Positions 36,432 to 46,034 of a stretch of 57,586 nt of DNA are shown here, piece after piece. Both the position numbers and the translations under genes were made by a program. This stretch comes from Clostridia bacterium (GTDB lineage: Bacteria; Bacillota; Clostridia; TANB77; CAG-508). The stretch lies in NCBI GenBank assembly GCA_017458285.1, contig JAFTFU010000142.1, positions 1-57,586 on the forward strand, read 5' to 3'. Every line of letters begins with the position of its first letter. Position 1 is the first letter of the stretch. The notes below the pieces were generated by a model. The model was not told the DNA's origin and searched no databases. It saw nothing but the letters and a program-made list of their open reading frames with translations.

Positions 36432-36830
36432 ATGGCAAACAAAACACTAACAAAGAAAACAGTAGCTAGAAGAAATAGAAAAAACATTGAAAAAGGTGAA
36501 GCTCATATACATTCAAGCTTTAACAATACAATAGTTACTATCACAGATACAAAAGGAAATACAATTTCATGGGGAAGTGCTGGAGGATTAGGATTCAAAG
36601 GTTCAAGAAAGAGCACACCATTTGCAGCTGGAGAAGTAGCTGAAACAGCAGCAAAGGCAGCAATGGAACATGGATTAAAATCTGTTGAAGTATTTGTTAA
36701 AGGTCCTGGTTCAGGACGTGAAGCTGCTATAAGATCATTACAAGCAGCTGGTTTAGAGATTAGTGCTATAAAAGATGTAACACCAATCCCACACAATGGA
36801 TGTAGACCACCAAAAAGAAGAAGAGTATAG
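36432..36830 (+). CDS. rpsK: 30S ribosomal protein S11
   Basis: 132 residues. S11 forms the platform cleft around the mRNA exit. [35 protein letters not shown] and the C-terminal [16 protein letters not shown] are typical. AAGGAGGG precedes the ATG. Confidence 0.97.
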   Translation: MANKTLTKKTVARRNRKNIEKGEAHIHSSFNNTIVTITDTKGNTISWGSAGGLGFKGSRKSTPFAAGEVAETAAKAAMEHGLKSVEVFVKGPGSGREAAIRSLQAAGLEISAIKDVTPIPHNGCRPPKRRRV

Positions 36831-36895
36831 AAAATAAATCAAAAAGAAATTTTTGAAAACCTTGAAATAAGATATTAAGAAGGGAGAATATTAAA

Positions 36896-37522
36896 ATGGC
36901 AAGATATACAGGCGAACAATGTCGTATTTGCCGTAGAAATGGAGAGAAATTGTTTTTAAAAGGTTCAAGATGTTACACAGATAAATGTAGCATATCAAGA
37001 AGAAACTATGCACCAGGACAACATGGACAAAAGAAAACAAAACTTTCTGAATACGGTACACAATTAAGAGAAAAACAAAAAACTAAATCATATTATGGAG
37101 TTGGAGAAAAACAATTCAGAAAATACTTTGAAATGGCTTCAAACAAAAAAGGTATAACAGGTGAAAACTTACTACAAATCTTAGAAAGTAGACTAGATAA
37201 CGTAGTTTACAGATTAGGATTTGGTTCATCAAGAACACAAGCAAGACAACTTGTAAACCATGCACTATTTGAAGTAAATGGAAGAAGAGTAGATATTCCA
37301 TCATTCTTAGTAAAACCAGGAGATGTTATATCTGTAAGAGAAAGCAAGAAAAATGCAGGAGTTATTAAAGCTAATGTTGAAGAAAACGCTGCAAAACCAG
37401 TTCCAGAATGGTTAGAAAAAAATGCAGAATCTTTAAGTGGTAAAGTACTAAGATTAGCAGCAAGAGAAGATATAGATATTCCAGTTGAAGAACATTTAAT
37501 AGTAGAGCTTTACTCTAAATAA
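36896..37522 (+). CDS. rpsD: 30S ribosomal protein S4, zinc form
   Basis: 208 residues. S4 nucleates 30S assembly and can repress its operon. The N-terminal C-x2-C...C...C set ([17 protein letters not shown]) indicates the zinc form. The S4 domain (about 95-160) has [20 protein letters not shown] and [19 protein letters not shown] is upstream. Confidence 0.97.
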   Translation: MARYTGEQCRICRRNGEKLFLKGSRCYTDKCSISRRNYAPGQHGQKKTKLSEYGTQLREKQKTKSYYGVGEKQFRKYFEMASNKKGITGENLLQILESRLDNVVYRLGFGSSRTQARQLVNHALFEVNGRRVDIPSFLVKPGDVISVRESKKNAGVIKANVEENAAKPVPEWLEKNAESLSGKVLRLAAREDIDIPVEEHLIVELYSK

Positions 37523-37548
37523 TAGTTTTTAAATTTTAGGAGGGAAAA

Positions 37549-38496
37549 ATGATAGAATTCGAAAAGCCAAATATTGAATGCCTAGAAGTTGATAATACAA
37601 ACAATTACGCAAAATTTGTTTGTGAACCATTAGAAAGAGGATATGGTGTAACAATAGGAAACTCTTTGAGAAGAATATTATTATCATCATTAACAGGTTG
37701 CGCAATTACAAGCGTAAAAATTGACGGAGTATTACATGAGTTTTCTAGTATACCAAACGTTGTAGAGGATGTACCAGAAATTATAGTAAACTTGAAAAAT
37801 GTAAGGCTAAAATTTGACGAAAACAAAGAAAAAGTATTAAGAATAAACTTCAAAGGAGAAGGAGAAGTGTTAGCAGGAGACATTATAACTGATGGTACAG
37901 TAGAAGTGCTAAATCCAGACTTACATATTGCCACTGTAGCTGAAGGTGGAAAATTAAATATGGAAATGACAGCTAACATGGGTAGAGGGTATACTCCAGC
38001 TGAAAAAAATAAAAAACCAGAGCAAGACATATCTGTGCTTCCAATAGATTCAATTTACACTCCTGTTAAAAAGGTAAATTATCAAGTAAAGAACACTAGA
38101 GTTGGACAAATGGTAGACTATGACAAACTAATAATAGAAGTTTGGACAGATGGAAGCTTAAAAGCTTATGAAGCTTTAAGCTTAGCTGCAAAAGTAATGA
38201 CAAGTCACTTAAATGTATTTATAGACTTATCAGAAGCTACAAAAAATACTCAAGTTATGATAGAAAAAGAGGAAACTCAAAAAGTAAAAGTTTTAGAAAC
38301 ATCAATAGAAGAATTAGAATTATCTGTAAGATCATTCAACTGCTTAAAGAGAGCAGGAATTGCTACAGTTGAAGATTTAATAAGTAAATCTGAATCAGAT
38401 ATGATGAAAGTTAGAAACTTAGGAAAGAAATCTTTAGATGAAGTAATAGCAAAATTACATTCTTTAGGATTAGATTTCGCCCAAGAAGAAGAATAG
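37549..38496 (+). CDS. rpoA: RNA polymerase alpha subunit
   Basis: 315 residues. The N-terminal domain (about 1-230) dimerises and starts core assembly: [20 protein letters not shown] and EGVLHEF-type [10 protein letters not shown]. After an acidic linker, the C-terminal domain (about 250-310) with [17 protein letters not shown] and [14 protein letters not shown] binds UP elements and activators. AGGAGGG precedes the ATG. Confidence 0.97.
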   Translation: MIEFEKPNIECLEVDNTNNYAKFVCEPLERGYGVTIGNSLRRILLSSLTGCAITSVKIDGVLHEFSSIPNVVEDVPEIIVNLKNVRLKFDENKEKVLRINFKGEGEVLAGDIITDGTVEVLNPDLHIATVAEGGKLNMEMTANMGRGYTPAEKNKKPEQDISVLPIDSIYTPVKKVNYQVKNTRVGQMVDYDKLIIEVWTDGSLKAYEALSLAAKVMTSHLNVFIDLSEATKNTQVMIEKEETQKVKVLETSIEELELSVRSFNCLKRAGIATVEDLISKSESDMMKVRNLGKKSLDEVIAKLHSLGLDFAQEEE

Positions 38497-38518
38497 TTAA
38501 GTTAGGAGGAAAAATAAA

Positions 38519-39043
38519 TTGGCTACAAATAGAAAATTAGGTGTAACTACAGATATTAGATTAGCAATGCTTAAAAACTTAACAACAGATGTAATAAATC
38601 ATGGTAAAGTTGAAACAACAGAAGCTAGAGCTAAAGAAGTTAAATCTATAGTTGATAGTTTAATATCTCTTGCAATCAAGGAAAAAGATAATTTTGAAAT
38701 GGTAGATGTTAAAGTAACAAAAGCCAAACTTGATTCTAAGGGAAATAAAGTTACAGAACTAGTAAAAAGTAAAAATGGTAAAGAATATTTAAGAGTAGTA
38801 AAAGAAACAACAACTGAAAGCAGAAAGAAAGACATGCCTACAAGATTAAATGCAAGAAGAAAAATGATAAGAAAATTAAACAAAGTAAAAGACAGCAACG
38901 GAAATAATATTGATTTACCAACAAAATTATTTGAAGAATTAGCTACAAAATATGAAGGTAGAGTTGGAGGATACACACGTATCGTTAAAGCTGGACCTCG
39001 TAGAGGAGACGGAGCTGAAAAAGTTATCTTAATGTTAATATAA
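38519..39043 (+). CDS. rplQ: 50S ribosomal protein L17 with insertion
   Basis: 174 residues against the usual 115-125. L17 sits near the tunnel exit. The normal parts (KLGVTTDIRLAMLKNLTTDV, GKVETTEARAKEVKSIVDSL, and the GGYTRIVKAGPRRGDGAE end) are separated by about 50 extra residues at about 60-115, rich in Lys and Glu. Longer L17 forms are known in some Clostridia. TTG start behind TTAGGAGGA. A hairpin terminator follows. Confidence 0.94.
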   Translation: MATNRKLGVTTDIRLAMLKNLTTDVINHGKVETTEARAKEVKSIVDSLISLAIKEKDNFEMVDVKVTKAKLDSKGNKVTELVKSKNGKEYLRVVKETTTESRKKDMPTRLNARRKMIRKLNKVKDSNGNNIDLPTKLFEELATKYEGRVGGYTRIVKAGPRRGDGAEKVILMLI

Positions 39044-39072
39044 TTAACAAAAATAATTTTTGAACATATAAT

Positions 39073-39107
39073 AAAACATAAGGAGTTATCTTATGTTTTA
39101 TTTTTTT
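39073..39107 (+). terminator. terminator-like hairpin overlapping the next gene's start
   Basis: AAAACATAAG pairs perfectly with CTTATGTTTT and is followed by ATTTTTTT. AAGGAG in the left arm and loop is the ribosome site and the ATG in the right arm the start of the following gene, so one structure can stop transcription and also hide the start. Confidence 0.7.
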
Positions 39108-39491
39108 GTTAATGTAATTTTTTGGACCCTTGCGTTATATGGTCTTTTAGAAATAATAAAAACTATAATTTATGCTTTTACATACACTTGCAATAAGCCA
39201 GACGGAATATATCTAATAATTGCAACAAAAAATCAAGAAAAAAACATTGAAGGATTTTTACGTTCATATCTCTTTAAGATTTTATATGAAAAAGAAGATG
39301 ATATAAAAGACATTATCATTGCAGATTTAGGGTCAAATGACAAAACAAAAGAAATTGCAACCAAAGTTACAAAAGAATTAGATAGTATTCAAGTTACTGA
39401 TTGGAAAGAATGCAAAGACATTATTGATAATTTTGACAATTTAGCTAATATTAATAATACTGGAAGTATTGTTGAACCAAAAAAGATATAG
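39093..39491 (+). CDS. small GT2-like membrane protein
   Basis: 132 residues. A membrane segment (about 3-30) is followed by a part resembling the nucleotide-binding half of family 2 glycosyltransferases: LIIATKNQEKNIEGFLRSYL and IIIADLGSNDKTKEIA, the DxG-S-D-KT pattern. The rest of a transferase is missing, so catalysis is doubtful. The start lies within the terminator hairpin of rplQ. Its 3' end overlaps a small antisense gene. Confidence 0.7.
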   Translation: MFYFFVNVIFWTLALYGLLEIIKTIIYAFTYTCNKPDGIYLIIATKNQEKNIEGFLRSYLFKILYEKEDDIKDIIIADLGSNDKTKEIATKVTKELDSIQVTDWKECKDIIDNFDNLANINNTGSIVEPKKI

Positions 39492-39582
39492 GAATGCTTT
39501 GGGGCGTTTCTATATCTTTTTCGAAAAGCTCAATTGTATTGCTATAAGTTCCATTTAATATATTATATTTAAAATTATTCAT
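39451..39582 (-). CDS. 43-residue small protein with its own promoter
   Basis: The frame starts at ATG 39582, nine bases after AAGAGGT, and reads MNNFKYNILNGTYSNTIELF, then EKDIETPQSIPISF and an end rich in Gln and Tyr. A near-consensus promoter lies directly upstream. The 3' end is antisense to the GT2-like gene. It may be complete or the 5' part of a longer gene cut near 39490. No family is recognised. Confidence 0.5.
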   Translation of the reverse strand: MNNFKYNILNGTYSNTIELFEKDIETPQSIPISFLVQQYFQYY

Positions 39583-39617
39583 ATATAAAACCTCTTTTCA
39601 TTGTTTATACAAGTAAT

Positions 39618-39647
39618 ATTATACAACCTATTTACATAAATTGTCAA
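39618..39647 (-). promoter_or_regulatory. sigma-A promoter of the 43-residue gene
   Basis: On the minus strand TTGACA (39647-39642), an 18-base spacer and TATAAT (39623-39618) lie 36 bases before the ATG. Confidence 0.8.
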
Positions 39648-39735
39648 ACTTATATTAAATCAAAAATTTTTTTCTCATAAAAGGTAAATTAAGAATTATA
39701 AGTAAATGCCCAAAAATGTTTAATTTAAAAAATTA

Positions 39736-39786
39736 AACATTTTTTACCAGTGACGCATTTTTTCTGCTCTACTTAGACAAAATGTT
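39736..39786 (+). repeat. dispersed 51-bp palindrome, copy B
   Basis: AACATTTT...AAAATGTT outer arms, CAGT and GCA inner arms and the TTTTTTCTGCTCTACTTAGAC core. It lies 60 bases before the promoter of the acetyltransferase cassette, and its downstream flank resembles that of copy E. Confidence 0.8.
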
Positions 39787-39845
39787 AAAATTTGAAAAAA
39801 TAACAATATTTCCCACCTTCAAAAATATAAAAAAATTACATAATT

Positions 39846-39874
39846 TTGACAAATAAACATAAATGTGGTATATT
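39846..39874 (+). promoter_or_regulatory. sigma-A promoter of the acetyltransferase cassette
   Basis: TTGACA (39846-39851), a 17-base spacer ending in TGTGG and TATATT (39869-39874). Confidence 0.8.
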
Positions 39875-39926
39875 AAAGTAGAAATAATAATATTTAAGGA
39901 AATTAAATAAAGAAGGTGTGTATAGT

Positions 39927-41066
39927 ATGAATAATGATTATGCTGTAAAAGAAGTAACAGGTAAAGATACGTCAATAATTAAACAAATTGCTTGTTTAGA
40001 AGATAAAGTTTTAAAACATATGGAGAATAATGGTAAAAAAGGTCAATTGTTTACGACAGGGTATGATGATATATTGGAATATGCTGAATCTGATGAAAAC
40101 ACTGTAATGGTAGCAGTACAAAATGAAGAAGGTAATGGATACAGCAATGAAAAAGTCATCGCAGCAGCATATATTACTCAAGGACAAACACCATTTACAT
40201 ATAATGATATAACAAAATATTTTAAGGCTGGAGAAGACTATAAAGAGTATGTAAGAGAACAATATAAGGATGATAATGAATATAAAAAGGATTTAATGGA
40301 AACATATAAAATGAAAATAGAAGCGTTTAATCATGCGAAGCGAATAATATTAGGAGAAGTAAATTTCGAAAATATTGAAGATTATTTAAATAAAGAAATA
40401 TCTGAGAATGGTTTTCACGAAAAAAGTGAGCTAAGAGACAAATTAAACCAATATATGTCAATGTATATTATGGAAAACTATGGTGATGAAGGTATAAAAA
40501 AATATGAGCAATTTTATTGGACATCAGCCGAAGAAATTTTTACGGAATTTAATAAAGAAAGTACAAACTTAAAGGAACCACTAAAAGACTATGAAAACTT
40601 TTTAGGAATTCAAAAAAATCAAGAATATGAAATGATATTAAAGAAAGGTCAGCTTCAGATTCATGAAGAACCTGAATTTGATGAAAAAAAATATTATTCA
40701 GCTAATACAGGAAATTCTATAGAATTAGATACTTATATAACAGACCCTGAAAACAGAAGTGCAGGACTTGCAAGAATTATAGTATATGAAGGCATAAAAA
40801 AACACATGGACAAATTCTTCTCAGATCCTTCAAATGAAGCCATATTTTTATGTTCAACATTACATAGAGACAATTTATCTTCAAAATATGTTTCAGAATT
40901 TTTTGGATTAACAGACAGTTTATTTGTCAACAGAAGACAAGGTAGAGATAGAGAAGTTCATATTTGTAATATACCAAGAGAAAATTTTGAAGACTATTTG
41001 TCAAACATGGAGAAAAAATTAGCAGTATTGTATGGATATAATCCAAATCGGAAAGGAAATCCCTGA
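39927..41066 (+). CDS. GNAT-like acetyltransferase, first cassette gene
   Basis: 379 residues. The N-terminal part has VMVAVQNEEGN...VIAAAYITQGQ, the strand pair usual in GNAT proteins. A helical, charged insertion (about 90-240) follows, then LDTYITDPENRSAGLARIIV, resembling the acetyl-CoA-binding motif A, and STLHRDNLSSKYVSEFFGL as motif B. The substrate is unknown. The ATG at 39927 follows AAGGTGTG by eight bases. The end overlaps the next gene by 35 bases. Confidence 0.6.
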   Translation: MNNDYAVKEVTGKDTSIIKQIACLEDKVLKHMENNGKKGQLFTTGYDDILEYAESDENTVMVAVQNEEGNGYSNEKVIAAAYITQGQTPFTYNDITKYFKAGEDYKEYVREQYKDDNEYKKDLMETYKMKIEAFNHAKRIILGEVNFENIEDYLNKEISENGFHEKSELRDKLNQYMSMYIMENYGDEGIKKYEQFYWTSAEEIFTEFNKESTNLKEPLKDYENFLGIQKNQEYEMILKKGQLQIHEEPEFDEKKYYSANTGNSIELDTYITDPENRSAGLARIIVYEGIKKHMDKFFSDPSNEAIFLCSTLHRDNLSSKYVSEFFGLTDSLFVNRRQGRDREVHICNIPRENFEDYLSNMEKKLAVLYGYNPNRKGNP

Positions 41067-41277
41067 TAGTGACCAAATAACAATTTTGAAAGAACAATTG
41101 AAATATGAACGAAATGAATTAAAAAGATTAAAAAAGGCAAGAACAACTAATAATACTTTGAGGGGACCTTATGGAAGGTCAGAAAGATCACCTAAGATAC
41201 ATAAGATAGTAAATTTAAATACAAAAATAAAAGAACTAGAAAAGAAAATAAATAAAGATTCAATGGAGCGATATTAA
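41032..41277 (+). CDS. small charged coiled-coil protein between two acetyltransferases
   Basis: 81 residues. Two helical coiled-coil stretches (about 20-42: KEQLKYERNELKRLKKA, and 60-78: NTKIKELEKKI) flank a basic Gly/Ser/Arg-rich loop (LRGPYGRSERSPK). It overlaps the gene before by 35 bases and the gene after by one, so translation is probably coupled. No ribosome site is evident. The overlap at both ends supports a real gene; no family is recognised. Confidence 0.5.
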   Translation: MDIIQIGKEIPDSDQITILKEQLKYERNELKRLKKARTTNNTLRGPYGRSERSPKIHKIVNLNTKIKELEKKINKDSMERY

Positions 41278-42260
41278 TGAATGGAAGTTTAACAAATGAA
41301 TTACATGTAGATGTAGATAAAAATAACTATATTAATATAAGGAGATTATATGAAACTGATATTGAACAGGTTGCAAATGCAAGAATTTTACAAGAAACCG
41401 AAAATGGAAATGGAGCAACTAATGAATATATTGTGGAATATAAAAAAGTTTTAAAAAAATTGTTTGATCAAAATAGAATAATAGGGGTAGGGGCATTTGA
41501 TGATAATATGTTAGTTTCATTGGCTTGTTTTAATTTAATTAATTTTGGCGATTCAAAATTAATTCCATATTTATGTGGTGTTTGGACTAATCCAGAGTAT
41601 CGTGGAAGAAAAATAGCTAATAATGTTAACCAACAATTAATGAAATGTATACAACAAAGAAAAAAAGAATTACAACCAAGAGCATTATTAACATTAGAAG
41701 GAACAGAAGCAGCATTTAAATTATATAAAAAGTTAGGATATCAAAATGTTGCAGGAGAAATGTCATTTTTAGGGGATGTAGAGAGTATAAATGATATAAA
41801 TTTTGAAGAGTCACAACAAGAAAAAAGACATAGTATTATATATTATGAAAATAAAAAACCAGCAATGCAAATAATTTATTCGTATGAGCAATTTTTTGCT
41901 CATCCGTCAAATATTGACGGAAAAATGAGTAGAATTCTTCAAATAAATAATTTGCAAGGAGATTTAAAACTTAATAATTTTAGAACATATTTACAACATT
42001 TTTTTAGTAAACATAGATTTTGCAAGTATAATGTTAGAGAATTAATTAGTGCAAATAAGGAAATAATGAAAGTTTTGGGTGTTGCAACAGAAGATGAGAT
42101 GATTCAGGCTTTAGAAAATTTATCATTTAATGGGATAAATGGAAAAACACTCAATATAAAGAGAAGCAATAGCGTCATGGAAAAAAATCTACAAAAAGAA
42201 TTACAAGAACGGACAACGTGGAATAAACGAGTAATATTCGAATACAAATATGGCTATTAA
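41277..42260 (+). CDS. GNAT-family acetyltransferase with C-terminal extension
   Basis: 327 residues. The GNAT fold covers about 15-165: LVSLACFNLINFGDSK, PYLCGVWTNPEYRGRKIANN (acetyl-CoA motif with RGRKIA), and EAAFKLYKKLGYQ. The remaining 160 residues are unlike known domains and include YSYEQFFAHPSNIDGK. GGAGCGATATTA precedes the ATG, overlapping the previous stop. Together the three genes form a compact unit between rplQ and aspS. Confidence 0.75.
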   Translation: MNGSLTNELHVDVDKNNYINIRRLYETDIEQVANARILQETENGNGATNEYIVEYKKVLKKLFDQNRIIGVGAFDDNMLVSLACFNLINFGDSKLIPYLCGVWTNPEYRGRKIANNVNQQLMKCIQQRKKELQPRALLTLEGTEAAFKLYKKLGYQNVAGEMSFLGDVESINDINFEESQQEKRHSIIYYENKKPAMQIIYSYEQFFAHPSNIDGKMSRILQINNLQGDLKLNNFRTYLQHFFSKHRFCKYNVRELISANKEIMKVLGVATEDEMIQALENLSFNGINGKTLNIKRSNSVMEKNLQKELQERTTWNKRVIFEYKYGY

Positions 42261-42273
42261 GGAAATTAGCATA

Positions 42274-42302
42274 TTGTAAAATAGGAAAAAAAGTGATATT
42301 AT
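42274..42302 (+). promoter_or_regulatory. sigma-A promoter of aspS
   Basis: TTGTAA (42274-42279), a 17-base spacer and TATTAT (42297-42302). The leader of about 30 bases is too short for a T-box. Confidence 0.65.
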
Positions 42303-42336
42303 AGTAACATGTATAAAAAATAGGAGGAAAAACCAA

Positions 42337-44100
42337 ATGTATAGAACAAACAATTTAGGGGAATTAAACATAGAAAATATAGGACAAAAAGTAGAATTAT
42401 CAGGTTGGGTACAAAAAATAAGAAACTTAGGAGCTATGATATTTATAGATTTAAGAGATGAAAAAGGAATAACACAAATTGTAATAAATACAGAAGAACT
42501 ACAAAATAAAGCAAAAGAAATCACAACAGAAAGTTGTGTTCACATATGTGGAGAAGTTGTTGAAAGAGCAAGCAAAAATCCAAATTTAAAGACAGGAGAA
42601 ATAGAAGTTGTAGCAGAACAAATAGATGTTTTAGGAAAATGCAAATCAACACTTCCGTTTGAAATAAACACAGATCAAGAAGTAAGAGAAGACTTGAGAT
42701 TAGAATATAGATTCTTAGACTTAAGAAACGAAAAACTACATAATAACATATTATTGCGTTCAAAAATACTAAAAACATTAAGAGATAGAATGGACGAATT
42801 AGGATTTCCTGAAATTCAAACACCAATACTTGCAAATTCATCACCAGAGGGAGCAAGAGACTATTTAGTACCAAGTAGATTACATCCAGGAGAATTTTAT
42901 GCACTTCCACAAGCACCACAACAATTTAAACAATTGCTAATGGTATCTGGATTTAACAAATACTTTCAAATAGCACCGTGCTTTAGAGATGAAGATCCAC
43001 GTGCAGATAGAGCACCAGGAGAATTTTATCAATTAGATTACGAGATGAGTTTTGCAACACAAGAAGATGTATTTAAAATAATGGAAGATGTAGTACCATA
43101 TACTTTTGAAAAATTCAGTAGTTGGACAGTAGAAAAAGGACCATTTATAAGAATTCCATATAAAGAAGCAATGGAAAAATACGGAATAGACAAACCAGAT
43201 TTAAGAAATCCATTAATAATACAAGATGTTACATCAAGCTTTGAAAATACAGAGTTTAATGCATTCAAAGGAAAAATAATAAAAGCCATAGTTGTACCAG
43301 ATGGAGCAAAACAAGGAAGAAAGTTTTTCGATGGCATGGTAGATTTTGCAGTTCAAGAATGTGGTGCAAAAGGGCTAGCATGGACAAAATTTGAAGAAAC
43401 AGGAGAAATAGTGGGAGGAATTGCAAAATTTGTAACAGAAGAAGTTCAAGAAAGCTTAAAAAATACAGTTGGTGTAAATAACGGAGATTCAATATTCTTT
43501 ATAGCAGATGATGAATTAGAAAAAGCACAAAAACTAGCAGGATTAGTAAGAATTGAATTAGGAAAAAGATTAGATTTAATAGAAAAAAATATATACAAAT
43601 TCTGTTTTATAGTTAATTTTCCAATGTATGAAATGGCAGAAGACGAAAATGGAAATCCAAAAATAGACTTTTCTCATAACCCATTTTCAATGCCACAAGG
43701 AGGATTAGAAGCATTAGAAAATAAAGACCCATTGGATATTTTAGCATACCAATATGATTTAGTATGTAATGGATATGAAATGGCATCAGGAGCTGTAAGA
43801 AATCATAATCCAGAAATAATGGTAAAAGCATTCGAAATTGCAGGATATAGTGAAGAAGATGTAAAATCAAGATTTGGAGCGCTATACAATGCATTCCAAT
43901 ATGGAACACCACCACATGCTGGGGCTGCTCCTGGAGTTGATAGAATGGTAATGTTAATTGCTGATTCTCAAAATATCAGAGAAGTTATAGCATTCCCTAA
44001 AAATAAAAAAGCAAGAGATTTATTAATGAATGCTCCTTCAAAAGTTACAGAGCAACAATTAAAAGATGTACATATAAAAATTGAAAAAGAAGAAAAATAA
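42337..44100 (+). CDS. aspS: aspartyl-tRNA synthetase
   Basis: 587 residues, bacterial type. An OB-fold anticodon-binding domain (about 1-105), class II motif 1 ([19 protein letters not shown]), motif 2 ([20 protein letters not shown]), a GAD insertion (about 290-400), and motif 3 ([15 protein letters not shown]) are all present. It charges tRNA-Asp, or tRNA-Asn too if non-discriminating. AGGAGGAAAAACC precedes the ATG. dapF follows after 40 bases. Confidence 0.96.
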   Translation: MYRTNNLGELNIENIGQKVELSGWVQKIRNLGAMIFIDLRDEKGITQIVINTEELQNKAKEITTESCVHICGEVVERASKNPNLKTGEIEVVAEQIDVLGKCKSTLPFEINTDQEVREDLRLEYRFLDLRNEKLHNNILLRSKILKTLRDRMDELGFPEIQTPILANSSPEGARDYLVPSRLHPGEFYALPQAPQQFKQLLMVSGFNKYFQIAPCFRDEDPRADRAPGEFYQLDYEMSFATQEDVFKIMEDVVPYTFEKFSSWTVEKGPFIRIPYKEAMEKYGIDKPDLRNPLIIQDVTSSFENTEFNAFKGKIIKAIVVPDGAKQGRKFFDGMVDFAVQECGAKGLAWTKFEETGEIVGGIAKFVTEEVQESLKNTVGVNNGDSIFFIADDELEKAQKLAGLVRIELGKRLDLIEKNIYKFCFIVNFPMYEMAEDENGNPKIDFSHNPFSMPQGGLEALENKDPLDILAYQYDLVCNGYEMASGAVRNHNPEIMVKAFEIAGYSEEDVKSRFGALYNAFQYGTPPHAGAAPGVDRMVMLIADSQNIREVIAFPKNKKARDLLMNAPSKVTEQQLKDVHIKIEKEEK

Positions 44101-44140
44101 AATATATTATCGTGAATATATTTTATACGAGGAGGTTAGA

Positions 44141-44983
44141 ATGATTAAGTTTACAAAAATGCAAGGAATAGGAAATGATTATGTATATATTAATGCCATT
44201 GAACAAAAAATTGAAGATCCATCAAAATTAGCTAATAAAATAAGTGATAGACATTTTGGGATTGGTTCAGACGGATTAATTCTTATTCGTGAGAGCGATG
44301 TAGCAGATTTTAGAATGCAAATGTTTAATAGTGATGGTTCAGAAGCAGAAATGTGCGGAAATGGTATTAGATGTGTAGGAAAGTTTGTATACGATAAGGG
44401 ATTAACCAATAAAGAAACTCTAAAAATTGAAACTTTAGCAGGAATAAAAATATTAAAGTTAAATATTAAAGACGGTAAAGTTGATACAGTAAGAGTAGAT
44501 ATGGGAGAACCAATTTTAATTCCAAATGAAATTCCTGTTATATCAAATGAAGATATAGTTAAAGATTTACCAATAGACATATATGATAAAAGTTTTAAAT
44601 TTACATGTGTTTCTATGGGAAATCCACATGCAGTCACATTTATAAAAGAAAATGTACAAGAGTATGATGTTAGTAAATATGGAAAGGAAATAGAGGTTAA
44701 TAAAGCATTTCCTAAAAAAACTAATGTTGAATTTATAAATGTGATAGATAAAAAGAATATAAAAATGAGAGTATGGGAAAGAGGTGCAGGAGAAACATTA
44801 GCTTGTGGAACAGGAGCTTGCGCATCAACTGTTGCAGCAATTTTAAACGGATACACTGATAATACTGTTAATGTTGAATTACGTGGAGGGATTCTTCAAA
44901 TAGAATGGAATAAAGAAGATAATCACGTTTATATGACAGGTTCTGCAACTAATGTGTTTGAAGGATATATTGAAGAAATATAG
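44141..44983 (+). CDS. dapF: diaminopimelate epimerase
   Basis: 280 residues. DapF converts LL- to meso-diaminopimelate for lysine and peptidoglycan. The two catalytic Cys are in EMCGNGIRC (about 73) and [10 protein letters not shown] (about 221). [13 protein letters not shown] starts the family. ATG at 44141 with GAGGAGGT at seven bases is preferred to a longer frame overlapping aspS. Confidence 0.95.
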   Translation: MIKFTKMQGIGNDYVYINAIEQKIEDPSKLANKISDRHFGIGSDGLILIRESDVADFRMQMFNSDGSEAEMCGNGIRCVGKFVYDKGLTNKETLKIETLAGIKILKLNIKDGKVDTVRVDMGEPILIPNEIPVISNEDIVKDLPIDIYDKSFKFTCVSMGNPHAVTFIKENVQEYDVSKYGKEIEVNKAFPKKTNVEFINVIDKKNIKMRVWERGAGETLACGTGACASTVAAILNGYTDNTVNVELRGGILQIEWNKEDNHVYMTGSATNVFEGYIEEI

Positions 44984-45102
44984 GTTAGATATTTTAAATT
45001 TCTGTAAATAGTAGCCTACTTGTAGCTAAATTGAGACAAAATGTTGTTTTGAAAAAATATATAGAAAAATATACGGTACAATATAATGTTATTTTTAAAT
45101 TT

Positions 45103-45154
45103 AACATTTTGTCTAAGTAGAGCAGAAAAAGTGCGTCTCTGACAAAAAAATGTT
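45103..45154 (-). repeat. dispersed 51-bp palindrome, copy C (reversed)
   Basis: The complement strand gives AACATTTTTTTGTC, the CAGAGACGCAC arm, the TTTTTCTGCTCTACTTAGAC core and AAAATGTT. It lies in the 378-base gap between the converging dapF and ytaF genes. A partial copy (TTGAGACAAAATGTTG) is at about 45031-45046. The remaining gap sequence is low in complexity with repeated TCAAAA-like words. Confidence 0.75.
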
Positions 45155-45189
45155 AAAATAAAAAATACAACATATATAATATAAGTCAA

Positions 45190-45221
45190 AAAGCTCTCCG
45201 CGCAAAGCAGAGAGTTTTTTT
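45190..45221. terminator. bidirectional terminator between dapF and ytaF
   Basis: CTCTC-cgcgcaaagca-GAGAG followed by TTTTTTT on the plus strand and by CTTTTTGACTT on the minus strand. It can serve both converging genes. Confidence 0.75.
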
Positions 45222-45361
45222 GAAAGGTTAATAAATTCCAGGCATGATGCTCACGGTAAAAAATCGAAAATCAAAAATTTCAAATTTTGTAGTTTCAAAG
45301 CTCAAAAGATTCAAAAGTCCAAAATCCAAAGGACCATAGATTCTAAAACTCTAAAAAAATT

Positions 45362-45913
45362 TTACAAAATTCTAAAAATCCCCATAGAAAAAAGCACAAA
45401 TCCAGCGATAATATTCCAAACAGAATCTGGAATATTACAAACTTTTCTAAAACGCGACCCAAGAAATATGCCAAAAGTTAAAAACAAAAGTTGAAAAAAA
45501 GCAACTAAAAAAGGAAAAACAAAAATATTAAGACCAATAATGCTACTTCCTATACTAATCCCAATCGAATCAAAAGACAAAGCTAAGGCAAGGAAAAAAG
45601 CCTCTTTCGAATCAATATTATTTGAATTATCCAAATCGCAAAATTCAGTATTTTTTTTCAAAGCTCCAAAAATAATTACTAACCCCATAAAACATAAAAT
45701 AAAACAGCCAATAAAATTTCTAATAAAGTCAGGTAAAAAAACAGATAAAAAATTTCCTATAAACATAGACAAAAAAGTAACAATAGAGGAAAATGCAAAT
45801 AAAATTAATTTCGCCCAAAAGGAAATTTTGGTACTATTTAAACCATATGTAACACCAATTCCAAAAGAATCAATACTTACACAAAAAGGTAATAAAAAAT
45901 AAGTATAAAACAT
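45362..45913 (-). CDS. ytaF: YtaF-like sporulation membrane protein (MntP superfamily)
   Basis: 183 residues with six membrane segments in two repeats. The paired motifs VSIDSFGIGVTYGL (about 11-24) and LALSFDSIGISIGSS (about 110-124) match YtaF/MntP proteins. YtaF is associated with spore formers; MntP exports manganese. No Mn riboswitch was recognised upstream. GAGGTGG precedes the ATG. It is one of the few minus-strand genes right of 9.4 kb. Confidence 0.85.
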   Translation of the reverse strand: MFYTYFLLPFCVSIDSFGIGVTYGLNSTKISFWAKLILFAFSSIVTFLSMFIGNFLSVFLPDFIRNFIGCFILCFMGLVIIFGALKKNTEFCDLDNSNNIDSKEAFFLALALSFDSIGISIGSSIIGLNIFVFPFLVAFFQLLFLTFGIFLGSRFRKVCNIPDSVWNIIAGFVLFSMGIFRIL

Positions 45914-46034
45914 AAAACCACCTCTTATATAAATATGTAAACCAAATAAAAAAGTTCATAAAAATTGGACATGCGCATAAAATTAAATATAAGCAAAAGG
46001 GAGAAAATCCCGAAAAACAAAGGAGAGGATATAT

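Noticed and set aside
44179-44856. 225-residue minus-strand frame opposite dapF
   Set aside because: Antisense shadow of dapF.
45914-46034. Manganese (yybP-ykoY) riboswitch before ytaF or the P-type ATPase
   Set aside because: Only a short GGGA/TCCC hairpin is present and the conserved loops are missing.
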